64,000 nucleotides of DNA from Stenotrophomonas_A sp035629025 (GTDB taxonomy: Bacteria; Pseudomonadota; Gammaproteobacteria; Xanthomonadales; Xanthomonadaceae): NCBI GenBank assembly GCA_035629025.1, contig DASPIU010000020.1, forward strand, positions 62,001-126,000, in the 5' to 3' direction. The notes beneath the pieces were generated by a model. That model searched no databases. It saw only the letters and a list, made by a program, of their open reading frames with translations, and was not told where the DNA came from. The translations under genes were made by a program, and so were the position numbers. Within the stretch, counting starts at the first letter, position 1. Each line of letters starts with the position of its first letter. This document shows positions 34,753-43,619 of the stretch, piece by piece.

Positions 34753-36177
34753 ATGTCGTCGAACGTGCAAGCGATGTCGCGTACCCAGCTGACGGCCATG
34801 GTCGTCGGCGGCATGATCGGAGCGGGAATCTTCTCGCTGCCTCGAACCTTCGCCAATGCCACCGGCCCCTTCGGCGCGGTGATCGCCTGGCTGGTGGCCG
34901 GCACCGGCATGTACATGCTGGCGCGGGTGTTCCAGTTCCTGGCCGAGCGCAAGCCGCAGCTGGACGCAGGCGTGTTCGCCTATGCCAAGGAGGGGTTCGG
35001 CGACTACCCCGGCTTCCTCTCGGCCTTCGGCTACTGGATCGGCAGCTGCATCGGCAATGTGTCGTACTGGGTGTTGATCAAGTCCACGCTGGGTGCATTC
35101 TTCCCGATATTCGGCGATGGCAACACGGTCGTGGCCATTGCGGTGGCTTCGTTGGGCATCTGGTCGTTCCACTTCATGATCCTGCGCGGCGTGCAGCAGG
35201 CCGCGGCGATCAACAAGATCGTGACCATCGCCAAGGTCATTCCGATCCTGGTGTTCCTGGTCATCGTCGCCTTTGCCTTCAAGATGGACCTGTTCCGCTT
35301 CAACTTCTATGGCGGCGACCTGACCAACGGGGTCTTCGAGCAGGTCAAGGCGACCATGCTGGTGACGGTGTTCGTGTTCCTCGGCATCGAAGGCGCGAGC
35401 GTCTACTCACGCTATGCGCGCGAGCGCCGCGATGTCGGCGTGGCGACCATCAGCGGCTTTCTGCTGGTCACCACGCTGATGGTGCTGGTTACGCTGCTGC
35501 CCTATGCGATCCTGCCGCGCGCGGATATCGCCGGCTTGCGCCAGCCATCGATGGCCGCGGTACTGGAGGCCGTGGTCGGGCACTGGGGGGCGGTGTTCGT
35601 CAGTGTCGGCCTGATGATCTCGGTGCTGGGCGCGTATCTGGCCTGGTCGTTGATCTGCGCCGAAGTGCTGTCGGCGGCGGCACGCAGCGGCGACATGCCC
35701 AGGCTGTTCGCGCGCGAGAATGCCAACGGTGTGCCCTCGGCCGCGCTGTGGGCGACCAACATCGTCATCCAGCTGATCGTCATCACCACCTACTGGTCAC
35801 GCGACGCATTCTCGCTGATGCTCAACCTGACCAGCGCGATGTCGCTGATCCCGTTCCTGCTGGTGGCCGCCTATGGCGTGCAGATCACCCGCCGCGGCGA
35901 GGGCTACGCTGCCGCGGGCGGCGACCGCAGTCGCGACCTGGTCCTGGCGGTACTGGCCACGATCTACACCGTGTTCCTGCTGTACGCCGGCGGGGTCAAG
36001 TTCATCGTGCTCTCGGCGGTGCTGTATGCGCCGGGCAGCCTGCTGTACTTCTGGGCCCGGCGCGAGCAGAACGCACGCATCTTCAACAAGGCTTCCGACG
36101 CGGTGATACTGGGGCTGGCGGTGATCGGGCTGGTGGTCGGCATCTACTGGATCGCGACCGGCTACATCGAAATCTGA
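34753..36177 (+). CDS. ArcD-like basic amino-acid antiporter 1
   Basis: An APC-superfamily transporter of 474 aa with about twelve to thirteen membrane segments. The N-terminal VVGGMIGAGIFSLPRTFA matches the substrate-binding helix of ArcD/AdiC-type arginine-ornithine or arginine-agmatine exchangers, and VFVFLGIEGASVYSRYARER is typical of the group. It should exchange arginine for ornithine or a similar product. It is followed 49 bp later by a close paralogue and, 6 kb on, by arginine deiminase. GGGAG precedes the ATG. Confidence 0.88.
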   Translation: MSSNVQAMSRTQLTAMVVGGMIGAGIFSLPRTFANATGPFGAVIAWLVAGTGMYMLARVFQFLAERKPQLDAGVFAYAKEGFGDYPGFLSAFGYWIGSCIGNVSYWVLIKSTLGAFFPIFGDGNTVVAIAVASLGIWSFHFMILRGVQQAAAINKIVTIAKVIPILVFLVIVAFAFKMDLFRFNFYGGDLTNGVFEQVKATMLVTVFVFLGIEGASVYSRYARERRDVGVATISGFLLVTTLMVLVTLLPYAILPRADIAGLRQPSMAAVLEAVVGHWGAVFVSVGLMISVLGAYLAWSLICAEVLSAAARSGDMPRLFARENANGVPSAALWATNIVIQLIVITTYWSRDAFSLMLNLTSAMSLIPFLLVAAYGVQITRRGEGYAAAGGDRSRDLVLAVLATIYTVFLLYAGGVKFIVLSAVLYAPGSLLYFWARREQNARIFNKASDAVILGLAVIGLVVGIYWIATGYIEI

Positions 36178-36226
36178 GCCGCCGGCAACCAGCCGCGGCG
36201 ACACGCAAGAGGGGAAGCCCGGGCCG

Positions 36227-37660
36227 ATGAGCTCGCTTGCACCGAACCGGCAGCTGTCGCTGTTCGAGCTGACCGCGCTGGTGATCGGCTCGATGATCGG
36301 TTCGGGCATCTTCGCGCTGCCGGCCGCCTTCGGCCGCACCAGCGGCGTGTATGGCGCGCTGGTGGCCTGGCTGATCGCCGGCACCGGCATGCTGTGCCTG
36401 GCCTTGGTGTTCCAGTCGCTGTCGCAGCGCAAGCCGGCGCTGGACGCCGGCATCTATGCCTATGCCCAGGCCGGCTTTGGCGACTATGCCGGCGTGCTGT
36501 CGGCAATGGGTTACTGGATCGGCTGCTGCCTGGCCGACGTCGCCTGCCTGATCCTGATCAAGGCCACACTCGGCCAGTTCTTTCCGGCGTTTGGCGATGG
36601 CGCCACGGCTACCGCGATTGTCTCGGCGTCGCTGTTGCTGTGGGGCTTCCACTTCCTGATCCTGCGCGGGATCAAGCAGGCGGCGCTGCTCAACACCATT
36701 GCCACCGTCGCCAAGCTGGTGCCGATCGCGGTGTTCCTGTTCGTGGTCGCAATGGGCGCGCAGCGCGATGTCTTCACCTGGAACGGTTGGGGCGGTGAGC
36801 CGCCCGGTGCCGGCACGCTCTGGACCCAGGTGCGCGGCACGCTGCTGGTCACGGTGTTCGTGTTTGTCGGCATCGAGGGCGCCAGCGTCTATTCGCGCTT
36901 TGCGCGCCGTCGCAGTGACGTCGGCTGGGCCACGGTACTGGGCTTTCTCGGCGTGCTGTGCCTGCTGGTACTGGTGACGGTGCTGTCGTACGGCATCCTG
37001 CTGCGGCCGGAGCTGGCCGCGCTGCGCAACCCGTCGATGGCGGGGGTAATGGAAGCGGTGGTCGGCCCATGGGGCAGGGTGTTTGTCAGCGTGGGCCTGC
37101 TGATCTCGGTGTTGGGCAACTATCTGTCGTGGTCGCTGCTGGCCGCCGAAGTGCTGCACTCGGCCGCGCTCAACGACGCCATGCCGCGCGCCCTGGCGCG
37201 GGAGAACGCCGCAGGCGTGCCGGCCGCGGCGCTGTGGCTGACCAATGCGGTGATCCAGCTGTTCCTGCTGGTCACCTGGTTTGCCGAGTACGCCTTCACC
37301 CTGGCCTTGAAGATGACCAGCGCGATGACCCTGGTGCCGTACCTGCTGGTGGCCGCTTATCAGCTCAAGCTCGCCGGAAGTGGCGAAACCTTCGAGCACG
37401 CCGCGGGCGCGCGCCGGCGCATGGGCGTGATCGCGATGATTGCCACGGTATACGCCGCGGCGATGCTGCTGGCCGGTGGCAGCCGCTATCTGCTGTTGTC
37501 GGCGCTGCTGTATGCCCCAGGTTCGCTGCTGTTTTTCGTGTCGCGCAAGGAGCGCGGCAGTGCGCCGCTGAATCGTTATGAGTGGGCCGTCTGCCTCGCG
37601 CTGTGCGTGGCGGCGCTGGCGGCTCTGTGGGCCTTGATCAGCGGAAGGGTGCGGATATGA
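36227..37660 (+). CDS. ArcD-like basic amino-acid antiporter 2
   Basis: A 477-aa paralogue of the preceding gene with the same signatures (VIGSMIGSGIFALPAAFG, VFVFVGIEGASVYSRFARR). Both align along their full length, so they stem from a tandem duplication, but the substrate-helix region differs enough (GGMIGAGIFSLP versus GSMIGSGIFALP) to suggest different preferences. Its stop overlaps the start of the membrane hydrolase gene by four bases (ATGA). Confidence 0.87.
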   Translation: MSSLAPNRQLSLFELTALVIGSMIGSGIFALPAAFGRTSGVYGALVAWLIAGTGMLCLALVFQSLSQRKPALDAGIYAYAQAGFGDYAGVLSAMGYWIGCCLADVACLILIKATLGQFFPAFGDGATATAIVSASLLLWGFHFLILRGIKQAALLNTIATVAKLVPIAVFLFVVAMGAQRDVFTWNGWGGEPPGAGTLWTQVRGTLLVTVFVFVGIEGASVYSRFARRRSDVGWATVLGFLGVLCLLVLVTVLSYGILLRPELAALRNPSMAGVMEAVVGPWGRVFVSVGLLISVLGNYLSWSLLAAEVLHSAALNDAMPRALARENAAGVPAAALWLTNAVIQLFLLVTWFAEYAFTLALKMTSAMTLVPYLLVAAYQLKLAGSGETFEHAAGARRRMGVIAMIATVYAAAMLLAGGSRYLLLSALLYAPGSLLFFVSRKERGSAPLNRYEWAVCLALCVAALAALWALISGRVRI

Positions 37661-39393
37661 CCGAGCCGGCGATTGCCGACACAGTGACGCCCCGGAACAG
37701 GCTGCGGCGGCTGGCGCGGGATGCGCGCCTGCGTCTCGGCCGCCGTCCCGGCATCGCCGGCATGTTGTTCGGCACGCTGTTCTTCATCTGCTCGCTGTCG
37801 CCGGGGCTGATACCGCGCGGCTCGGTTGCCCAGGGCCTCCTGTCGGGGTTCTGCCTGGCGGTGGGCTACGCCCTCGGCGCGTTGCTGCAATGGCTGTGGA
37901 CCTATCTGCAGCTGCCGCAGCTGTTGCGCCATCCGCGCCTGCGGCATTGGCCCACTGTGCTGCTGGCGCTGTGCGGCGTGGGCTGGATCGCCACCGTGTG
38001 GCTGGCCCGCAGCTGGCAGAACAGCGTGCGCGCGGTGATGCAGATGCCGCCCATCGACGAAGCCTACTCGCTGCGGCTGCTGCTGGTGGCGGTGCTGACG
38101 ATGCTGGGCCTGCTGTTGCTGGGCCGCCTGTTCGCCTGGGTCGCGGCGCTGGTGGACCGGCGCGCGCAGCGCGTGCTGCCGCCGCGGGTTGCCAATGTGA
38201 TCGGCGTGGTCGCCGCGGTGGTGCTGTTCGCCCTGGTCGCCAATGGGGTGATCCTGCGCGCGGCCCTGCATGGCATCGATGCCTCGTTTCGCCAGGCCGA
38301 TACGCTGACCCCGCCGGATCGCGAGCAGCCCACCGCGCGCGGCCGCACCGGCGGGCCCGGCTCATTGGTGGACTGGCAGCACCTGGGCCGGATGGGTCGC
38401 GACTTCGTTTCCGGTGGACCCACCGCGGCCGACATCGCCGCGCACGGCGGCCCGGCGATGCTGCCGGTGCGCGTCTATGTCGGCCTGCCGGCGGCGCCCG
38501 ATGCCGCGGCGCGCGCACGCCTGGCCCTGCGCGAGCTGCAGCAGCAAGGCGGGTTCTCGCGCTCGATGCTGGTCATCATCACCCCGACTGGCACCGGTTG
38601 GGTCGATCCGGCTGCCATCGACAGCCTCGAATACCTGCAGCGCGGCGATGTAGCCAGCGTCGCCGTGCAGTACTCCTACCTCTCCAGCCCGCTGTCGTTG
38701 ATGATCGAGCCGGGCTACGGCGAGGAAAGCGCACGCGCCCTGTTCCAGGAAGTCTATGGCTACTGGCGCAGCCTGCCGAAGGCGCAGCGGCCGCGCCTGT
38801 ACGTGCATGGGCTGAGCCTGGGCGCAATGAATTCCGAACGCTCGATGGACCTGTTCGAGCTGCTCGGCGACCCGATCGACGGCGCGCTATGGAGCGGGCC
38901 GCCGTTCGAGGCGCGGCAATGGCGCAGCTTCACCGCCGGGCGCAATCCGGGTTCGCCGCAATGGCTGCCGACCTTCCGCGACGGCCGCTTCGTGCGTTTC
39001 ATGAACCAGCACGGCACACCGGTGCCGGCGGCCACGCCCTGGGGCCCGACGCGGGTGGTGTACCTGCAATACGCCAGCGACGCGATCACCTTCTTCGACC
39101 CGCATGACGCCTGGCGCAGCCCGGACTGGATGGCACCACCGCGCGCCTTCGATGTATCGCCCGACCTGCGCTGGTACCCGCTGGTGAGCATGTTCCAGCT
39201 GGCCATGGACATGCTGCTGGCCGACAGCGCGCCGATGGGCTACGGCCACGTGTTCGCGCCTTCGCATTACATCGATGCCTGGCTGCTGGTGACCGGCGCG
39301 CGCGACTGGTCGCCGGCGCAGCTGCAACAGCTGCGCGAACAACTGGACGCGCGGCGGCGCGCGCAGATCGAGGCGTCGCGGCGCGTGGACTGA
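37657..39393 (+). CDS. Membrane alpha/beta-hydrolase (Abhydrolase_9 type)
   Basis: The 578-aa protein has four or five membrane segments in its first 190 residues (GIAGMLFGTLFFICSLSPGL and following), then a hydrolase-fold domain with the nucleophile elbow GLSLGA, in the family pattern YVHGLSLGAMNSERSMDLFE, and PIDGALWSGPPF. This is the arrangement of the Abhydrolase_9_N and Abhydrolase_9 domains, whose function is unknown. The ATG at 37657 overlaps the antiporter stop, implying co-translation; a role linked to the transported amino acid is only a guess. Confidence 0.85.
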   Translation: MTEPAIADTVTPRNRLRRLARDARLRLGRRPGIAGMLFGTLFFICSLSPGLIPRGSVAQGLLSGFCLAVGYALGALLQWLWTYLQLPQLLRHPRLRHWPTVLLALCGVGWIATVWLARSWQNSVRAVMQMPPIDEAYSLRLLLVAVLTMLGLLLLGRLFAWVAALVDRRAQRVLPPRVANVIGVVAAVVLFALVANGVILRAALHGIDASFRQADTLTPPDREQPTARGRTGGPGSLVDWQHLGRMGRDFVSGGPTAADIAAHGGPAMLPVRVYVGLPAAPDAAARARLALRELQQQGGFSRSMLVIITPTGTGWVDPAAIDSLEYLQRGDVASVAVQYSYLSSPLSLMIEPGYGEESARALFQEVYGYWRSLPKAQRPRLYVHGLSLGAMNSERSMDLFELLGDPIDGALWSGPPFEARQWRSFTAGRNPGSPQWLPTFRDGRFVRFMNQHGTPVPAATPWGPTRVVYLQYASDAITFFDPHDAWRSPDWMAPPRAFDVSPDLRWYPLVSMFQLAMDMLLADSAPMGYGHVFAPSHYIDAWLLVTGARDWSPAQLQQLREQLDARRRAQIEASRRVD

Positions 39394-39408
39394 GGGAGGG
39401 CCACCGGC

Positions 39409-40080
39409 TCAGCGCGCGGCGGGCAATGCCTGCAATGTCTGCGCGGCGATCGCATCCAGCCGCGCCTGGCGACCATCGCTGCGGCGCACGGTGCCGCGGT
39501 TGGTCGCGCTCCACAGCACCTGTGCCGACTTCGGATCAACCGCTTCCACCTGCAGTGCGCCTTCGACGTAGCTCACCCGGCGCATGTCCAGCACCAGCGA
39601 ACCATCGTTGCCCGGTACCACCAGCTGCGAGCAGCCGCTGCTGGTGCACTGGATCGCGTTCATGCGCGTGGCGCCACTGCCCGCCGCCTCCGTGGCCGGC
39701 ACCATGCGTTCGGAATCGCGCACGCCGACCCGGTAGGCGGCCACCCAGTCGGCATCGGCAACCTGCTCCACGCGCTGGTACCCGCGTGCGGCCAGCGCGG
39801 CGTCCAGCGCGGTGCGCAGGCGCTGACGGAAGGCCGGATCGAGGACGCGTGGATCGGCCTGCTCGGTGTATTCGTGCGGCATCGGCACCCAGGCATAGCG
39901 CGGGCCGGGCAACTGACTGGCCGGCACCGTGACCCGCACGCTGGCCTCCGGCGTGGCGGCGGCGCCGCGCTCGGCACTGCTGGCACAGGCGCCAAGTCCC
40001 AGTGCGGTGGACGCGCAGGCCAGCGCGAGGACGGTGACACGCAGGATGCTGCGGCGACGATGAGCGGTGGTTTGGCGCAT
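39409..40080 (-). CDS. DUF4136-type lipoprotein
   Basis: A 223-aa predicted lipoprotein with a long basic N-region and lipobox LGACA, followed by an FRQRLRTALDAALAARGYQR stretch and DADWVAAYRVG, the usual pattern of DUF4136 proteins. The function is unknown. I start it at the ATG at 40080, preceded by GGAGAA; an upstream in-frame ATG lacks a ribosome-binding site. It lies downstream of the UPF0114 gene on the same strand. Confidence 0.8.
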   Translation of the reverse strand: MRQTTAHRRRSILRVTVLALACASTALGLGACASSAERGAAATPEASVRVTVPASQLPGPRYAWVPMPHEYTEQADPRVLDPAFRQRLRTALDAALAARGYQRVEQVADADWVAAYRVGVRDSERMVPATEAAGSGATRMNAIQCTSSGCSQLVVPGNDGSLVLDMRRVSYVEGALQVEAVDPKSAQVLWSATNRGTVRRSDGRQARLDAIAAQTLQALPAAR

Positions 40081-40147
40081 TGCGGACGTTCTCCGTTCGA
40101 CAGGCGATGAGGGCAGGGTGGGGCGGCGCGATGGAAGCACGGCGGGG

Positions 40148-40738
40148 TCACGGCTCCGGACGAACCGGCGGCAGCGGCGTACGCGCGGCGATGCGGTCGG
40201 ATATCGCCAGCACCAGCGCCGAGAGCATCAGCGCGCCGTGGATGGCGGTCATCCAGGCCAGCGTGCCGCGCTCGGGGGTCGCGCCTTCTTCCAGCTTCAT
40301 GAAGATGCGCAGCAGGGCGATGGCCGAGATCGCGGTGATCGATCCCATCAGCTTCATCTTCATGCCGCTGAAATCCACCGTGCCCATCCAGGCCGGGCGC
40401 CGCTCCCCGCCGGATTCGATGCGCGCGACGAAGTTTTCGTAGCCGGCCAGGGTCACGATCAGCAGCAGGTTGGCCACCAGCGACAGATCGATCAGGGCCA
40501 GCGCCATCAGGATCGCCGTGGTCGGAGTGAAGTCGAGCAGATGTGCGAGGCTCCACACCAGTTCGCGCACGAACACGAACAGCAGGATCAGCAAAGCCAG
40601 TGCCAGGCCGAAGTAGAACGGCGCCATCAGCCAGCGCGCATCGAACAGGCTGCGCGACAGCACCCGCTGCAGCAGCCGGCCACCGTTCACCGCGCGCTCC
40701 GCGGCGACCCCGGCGCGATGCCGGGGCCGTCGGCGCAT
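40148..40738 (-). CDS. UPF0114 (YqhA-like) membrane protein
   Basis: A 196-aa protein of the YqhA family with three or four membrane segments: APFYFGLALALLILLFVFVR, LMALALIDLSLVANLLLIV and later SITAISAIALLRIFMKLEE. It contains the family pattern YENFVARIE and MGTVDFSGMKMKLMGSI. YqhA proteins are inner-membrane proteins of unknown function. The start at 40738 gives a basic leader; an in-frame start farther downstream is possible. Confidence 0.85.
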   Translation of the reverse strand: MRRRPRHRAGVAAERAVNGGRLLQRVLSRSLFDARWLMAPFYFGLALALLILLFVFVRELVWSLAHLLDFTPTTAILMALALIDLSLVANLLLIVTLAGYENFVARIESGGERRPAWMGTVDFSGMKMKLMGSITAISAIALLRIFMKLEEGATPERGTLAWMTAIHGALMLSALVLAISDRIAARTPLPPVRPEP

Positions 40739-40760
40739 GACCGGGGCCGGTGCATGCCGC

Positions 40761-41273
40761 TCAAGGCGAAGTGCCGTCCGCGGGCATGTCGCCTTCCGGC
40801 TCGGGCTCGACGCCGGCCGGGCGGTCGCTGAATTGCGCCTCGCGCATTTCGCGCTGCTCGTCGCGCAGGCTGCTGCCGTCCAGCGGGCGGATACGGCTGA
40901 TGCGGCAGCCCGGCGCCACCGGCGACACGCCGCTCGGGCTGCGCACGATGACGCTGTCAAAGCGCGCGTTGACGGTCCCGAAGGAGTTGGTGATGGTGAT
41001 CGACGGCGCGGTCAGCAGACCCGAACAGCGCGTGCGGAACTCGAGCAGGTGACCGCGGCTGGGGCTGCTCCATACCGCCAGCACCTGGTCGCTCAGCGGC
41101 GTCCAGTCGGTGCGACGAACGACGCGGTTGAGCTGGAACGAGGGCACCGGCGCGCCGGCATGGCGCTGGTACAGCTGCAGGCGCTCGGCATTGCTCATCG
41201 AAGGAGGGGAACTGGCACAACCGGCCAGCGCGGCGAAGGCGGCCACGGCCGCCAGGCACAGGATCGAACGCAT
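40761..41273 (-). CDS. DUF6491-type lipoprotein
   Basis: A 170-aa predicted lipoprotein: signal peptide with lipobox LAGC (C19), then SFQLNRVVRRTDWTPLSDQV and SITITNSFGTVNARFDSVIV, and an acidic C-terminal tail. The layout matches DUF6491 proteins, which are small xanthomonad cell-envelope proteins of unknown role. It is 22 bp upstream of the YqhA-like gene on the minus strand and probably shares its transcript. GAGAAG precedes the ATG. Confidence 0.75.
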   Translation of the reverse strand: MRSILCLAAVAAFAALAGCASSPPSMSNAERLQLYQRHAGAPVPSFQLNRVVRRTDWTPLSDQVLAVWSSPSRGHLLEFRTRCSGLLTAPSITITNSFGTVNARFDSVIVRSPSGVSPVAPGCRISRIRPLDGSSLRDEQREMREAQFSDRPAGVEPEPEGDMPADGTSP

Positions 41274-41368
41274 GGTGCTTCTCCGTCAGCATGGACGCGC
41301 TCGCCGCCGCGGTTCGTTGCGGCGGCGGACCGCAACGAACTGCATGCTCGGCGGGATGTCAGGGAAAC

Positions 41369-41830
41369 TCAGCGAGTGATGCGGGTGGTCACGCCATCGC
41401 TGGCGACCTGGACGCGATCACCCACGCGGTAGTCGGCGGGGTTGCCATCCTGCGTCACCGCGATCGTGCGCCCGGACTCCAGCCGCACGGTGATCTCCAC
41501 GCCCGCGCGTGCCGATCGCGACATCGCGTTGCCCGCCGCGCCGCCAGCCACCGCGCCGGCGACCGCGCCCGCGGCATTGGCACGGCTGCTGCCGCCTATC
41601 GTGCTGCCGGCAATGCCGCCCAGTACCGCGCCGGTACCGGTGGCCACGCCACGCGAGTCGTTCTGGATCGTCACCGCGCGCACGTTCTGGATCACGCCCC
41701 ATTCCACGCTCTGCGCCCGGCCCACTTCTGAACGGTTGAACGTGCTGGGGGTGCTATGGGTGGCGCAGCCCGCCAGGGTCATCGCCGCCACGAAAAGGAC
41801 GCCCGCGCCTGCAAGGGATTTGGTGCTCAT
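41369..41830 (-). CDS. SlyB/PcP-like glycine-zipper lipoprotein
   Basis: A 153-aa outer-membrane lipoprotein of the glycine-zipper 2TM type: lipobox LAGC, then VWGVIQNVR-like region (VEWGVIQNVRAV), GTGAVLGGIAGSTIGGSSR and a second Gly/Ala-rich stretch AAGAVAGAVAGGAAGNAMSR, ending with a beta-strand domain ITVRLESGRTIAV. SlyB-like proteins stabilise the outer membrane. I use the ATG at 41830 with GGAGAG upstream. Confidence 0.88.
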   Translation of the reverse strand: MSTKSLAGAGVLFVAAMTLAGCATHSTPSTFNRSEVGRAQSVEWGVIQNVRAVTIQNDSRGVATGTGAVLGGIAGSTIGGSSRANAAGAVAGAVAGGAAGNAMSRSARAGVEITVRLESGRTIAVTQDGNPADYRVGDRVQVASDGVTTRITR

Positions 41831-42235
41831 CAGACTCTCCATATCTCAAAGTGATGGAAATCGATCCGACCCCGGGGCGGCCGGCTCCCCCTGACACGCC
41901 GAGCGTCCGCAGCCCGCAATAACGCCTTTGCGTGTCAAGCCAGCGTGAATCCCCAATCAGCACGCCAACCCGCTCAGCAATGCACGAAAGTCAATAAAAA
42001 TTCACGCGTCCGCGACACGGACGCGCATTTACTCCCCGCTCATCATCTTCGCGTTGCGTACACGGGGGCATCGACGCAACTCTGCCGCTGTCGCCGCGAT
42101 GCGCGCCGCATCGCTTCACCAGACGTACCAGCTATTCAGCCGGCCACCGTCCCAGAGCCTCGCCGCGCGGCCATCCGCGCCGCCGCCCTTCGTACCGCCG
42201 GCGCCATCCGCAGTTTCCCAGCAAGGAGAGCGGCA
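41831..42235. other. Intergenic region between slyB-like gene and arcA, with a stem-loop
   Basis: This 405-bp divergent region holds the promoters for both genes. A perfect 8-bp hairpin CGCGTCCG (42005-42012) and CGGACGCG (42018-42025) with a 5-base loop lies 211 bases before the arginine deiminase start. I found no FNR/ANR box (TTGAT-N4-ATCAA), although deiminase genes are often under that control. No gene is supported here. Confidence 0.5.
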
Positions 42236-43486
42236 ATGTCGAGCGCAACCCCGTACGGCGTGCATTCCGAAGTCGGCATTCTCAGGAAGGTCATGGTCTG
42301 TTCCCCTGGCGCGGCGCACGCGCGCCTGACCCCGCGCAACAAGGACGACCTGCTGTTCGACGACGTCCTCTGGGTGGACAACGCCAAGCGCGACCACTTC
42401 GACTTCATGGCCAAGATGCGCAACCACGGCGTGGAAGTGCTGGAAATGCACAACCTGCTGGCCGAAACCATGGCCTTGCCCGAGGCGCGCACCTGGGTGC
42501 TGGACCACCAGATCAACGCCAACGAGGTCGGCCTGGAGTTCATGGCCGATGTGCGTGCCTACCTCGACAGCCTGAACCCGCGTGAGCTGGCCGAAACTCT
42601 CATTGGCGGCCTGAGCGTGCTCGACCTGCCCGACGATTTCGCCAGCCCGACCTTGCGCGCGGTGCGCGAGGCGCCCGACGTGGTCGGCTACCTGCTGCCG
42701 CCGCTTCCCAACACCCTGTACACGCGCGACACCACCTGCTGGATCTATCAGGGGGTGACGCTCAATCCGCTGTACTGGCCGGCGCGGCACGAGGAGACCA
42801 TCCTCACCACGGCGATCTACCGTTTCCATCCGGACTTTGCCAACGCCGGCTTCCCGGTCTGGTACGGCGACCCGACGGTGGACCACGGCAACGCCACCCT
42901 GGAAGGCGGCGACGTGATGCCGCCGGGCAACGGCGTGGTCCTGGTGGGGATGAGCGAGCGCACCTCGCGCACCGCCATCGGGCAGCTGGCGCAGTCGCTG
43001 TTCAAGAACAATGCCGCCCAGCGCGTGGTGGTCGCCTCGATGCCAAAGCTGCGCGCGGCCATGCACCTGGACACCGTGTTCACCTTTGCCGACCGCGACG
43101 TGGTCACCGTGTACGCGGGCATCGTCGACCAGATCAAGACCTTCTCGCTGTACCCCAGCGACAAGGCGCCGGGGTTCGAGATCGTGCCCGACAAGGGCCA
43201 TTTCACCGACGTGGTGGCGCAGGCCCTGGGCCTGAAGAAGCTGCGCATCGTCGAGTCCGGCGGTGGCCACTACGCGGCCGAGCGCTCGCAGTGGGACAGC
43301 GGCAACAACCTGGTGGCGCTGGCGCCGGGCGTGGTCGTGGCCTACGACCGCAACACCACCACCAACACCGCGCTGCGCAAGGAAGGCATCGAGGTGGTCA
43401 CGATTGTCGGCGCCGAACTTGGTCGGGGCCGCGGCGGTGGCCATTGCATGACCTGCCCGCTGTTGCGCGACCCGGTCGATTTCTAA
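42236..43486 (+). CDS. arcA: Arginine deiminase
   Basis: ArcA hydrolyses arginine to citrulline and ammonia. The 416-aa protein is full length. It has GVHSEVGILRKVMVCSPG at the N-terminus, LPNTLYTRDTTCWI, the guanidinium-binding region EGGDVMPPGNGVVLVGMSER and the catalytic C404 in GGGHCMTCPL. The ATG has an AAGGAGAG ribosome-binding site. No arcB (ornithine carbamoyltransferase) or arcC (carbamate kinase) is near, although two ArcD-like transporters are 6-8 kb upstream, so energy-yielding arginine fermentation would need those genes elsewhere. Confidence 0.96.
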   Translation: MSSATPYGVHSEVGILRKVMVCSPGAAHARLTPRNKDDLLFDDVLWVDNAKRDHFDFMAKMRNHGVEVLEMHNLLAETMALPEARTWVLDHQINANEVGLEFMADVRAYLDSLNPRELAETLIGGLSVLDLPDDFASPTLRAVREAPDVVGYLLPPLPNTLYTRDTTCWIYQGVTLNPLYWPARHEETILTTAIYRFHPDFANAGFPVWYGDPTVDHGNATLEGGDVMPPGNGVVLVGMSERTSRTAIGQLAQSLFKNNAAQRVVVASMPKLRAAMHLDTVFTFADRDVVTVYAGIVDQIKTFSLYPSDKAPGFEIVPDKGHFTDVVAQALGLKKLRIVESGGGHYAAERSQWDSGNNLVALAPGVVVAYDRNTTTNTALRKEGIEVVTIVGAELGRGRGGGHCMTCPLLRDPVDF

Positions 43487-43619
43487 GGGCGGGCTGCGCG
43501 GGCACAGGGGCTTGGCGCAGGTCCGCTCAAGCGGGCCTGCGCGGATTGCCGCCGCAGGACGGGCGGCAGGTGCGGCGAACACCGCCGCGTCGGGGACAGG
43601 AGCAGCCGGAGGCGAGCGG

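Noticed and set aside
33189..34952. Upstream extension of the GH30 frame
   Set aside because: It is antisense to the antiporter and its translation is low-complexity; the signal peptide and ribosome-binding site fix the start at 33188.
41831..42235. FNR/ANR box controlling arcA
   Set aside because: No TTGAT-N4-ATCAA match could be found on either strand.
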